A stretch of 16,707 nucleotides of DNA from Brachionus koreanus (lineage: Eukaryota; Rotifera; Eurotatoria; Ploima; Brachionidae). A program made the translations under genes and the position numbers. The stretch is taken from NCBI GenBank assembly GCA_016987375.1, contig PJRA01000444.1:304572-321278 (forward strand). The letters run 5' to 3'. Positions 16,661-16,707 of this stretch are shown here, piece by piece; the first letter of the stretch is position 1; each line of letters starts with the position of its first letter. The notes under the pieces were generated by a model, which did no database searches, was not told the origin of the DNA, and saw only the letters and a list, made by a program, of their open reading frames with translations.

Positions 16661-16707
16661 AAATATAAAAATTACAAAATTGTGTGTAAATGGTACCGAA
16701 AAAATTA

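Noticed and set aside
1..16707. CRISPR array, rRNA, bacterial operon or prophage
   Set aside because: There are no regularly spaced repeats with unique spacers, no rRNA-like sequence, and introns and polyadenylation signals show a eukaryotic genome.

Overview
This is a very AT-rich (roughly three-quarters or more A+T by eye) eukaryotic, almost certainly metazoan, window. Its genes are split by very short GT-AG introns, mostly 48-65 nt, carry AATAAA signals just after their stops, and include animal-type families: a Ly6/three-finger GPI-type protein and a membrane aminopeptidase-N relative. The AT bias, tiny introns and compact spacing would suit a monogonont rotifer such as Brachionus, but that is inference; the sequence alone does not fix the species.

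Layout. 1-2.8 kb is gene-poor and holds repeats and a probable 3' end of a LINE-type retroelement (minus strand). 2.88-3.41 kb is a three-exon minus-strand gene for a secreted, GPI-anchored-type Ly6 protein. 3.6-4.5 kb is a nested repeat: a GC-rich 460-bp element (copy A) between two nearly identical 110-bp direct repeats. 4.56-5.20 kb is a six-exon plus-strand gene for a 123-residue protein with a C-terminal membrane anchor. 6.35-7.34 kb is a single-exon 327-residue multipass membrane protein of unknown family. 7.6-8.5 kb is a decayed Mutator-like (MULE) transposase on the minus strand, followed at 8.87-9.24 kb by a small inverted-repeat element with nested palindromes. 9.65-14.75 kb is the main gene: 12 exons joining in frame to a 963-residue M1-family aminopeptidase in which GAMEN, HEXXH and the catalytic tyrosine are all replaced, so it is an apparently intact pseudoenzyme. 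Its seventh intron is about 1.56 kb, against about 50 nt for most others, and holds an antisense AT-hook coding relic. 14.84-15.30 kb is copy B of the 460-bp element, with only four differences from copy A. The rest is transposon debris, a decayed WD40-repeat gene (minus), a long foldback and another probable LINE tail.

No operon or pathway links the genes. Common themes are membrane or secreted products (all four intact genes have a signal peptide or membrane segment) and a dense, partly recent repeat load. No CRISPR, rRNA or convincing tRNA was seen. The most notable items are the catalytically dead aminopeptidase, the young GC-rich repeat with direct terminal repeats, and a probable GT-TG intron in the small membrane-protein gene.
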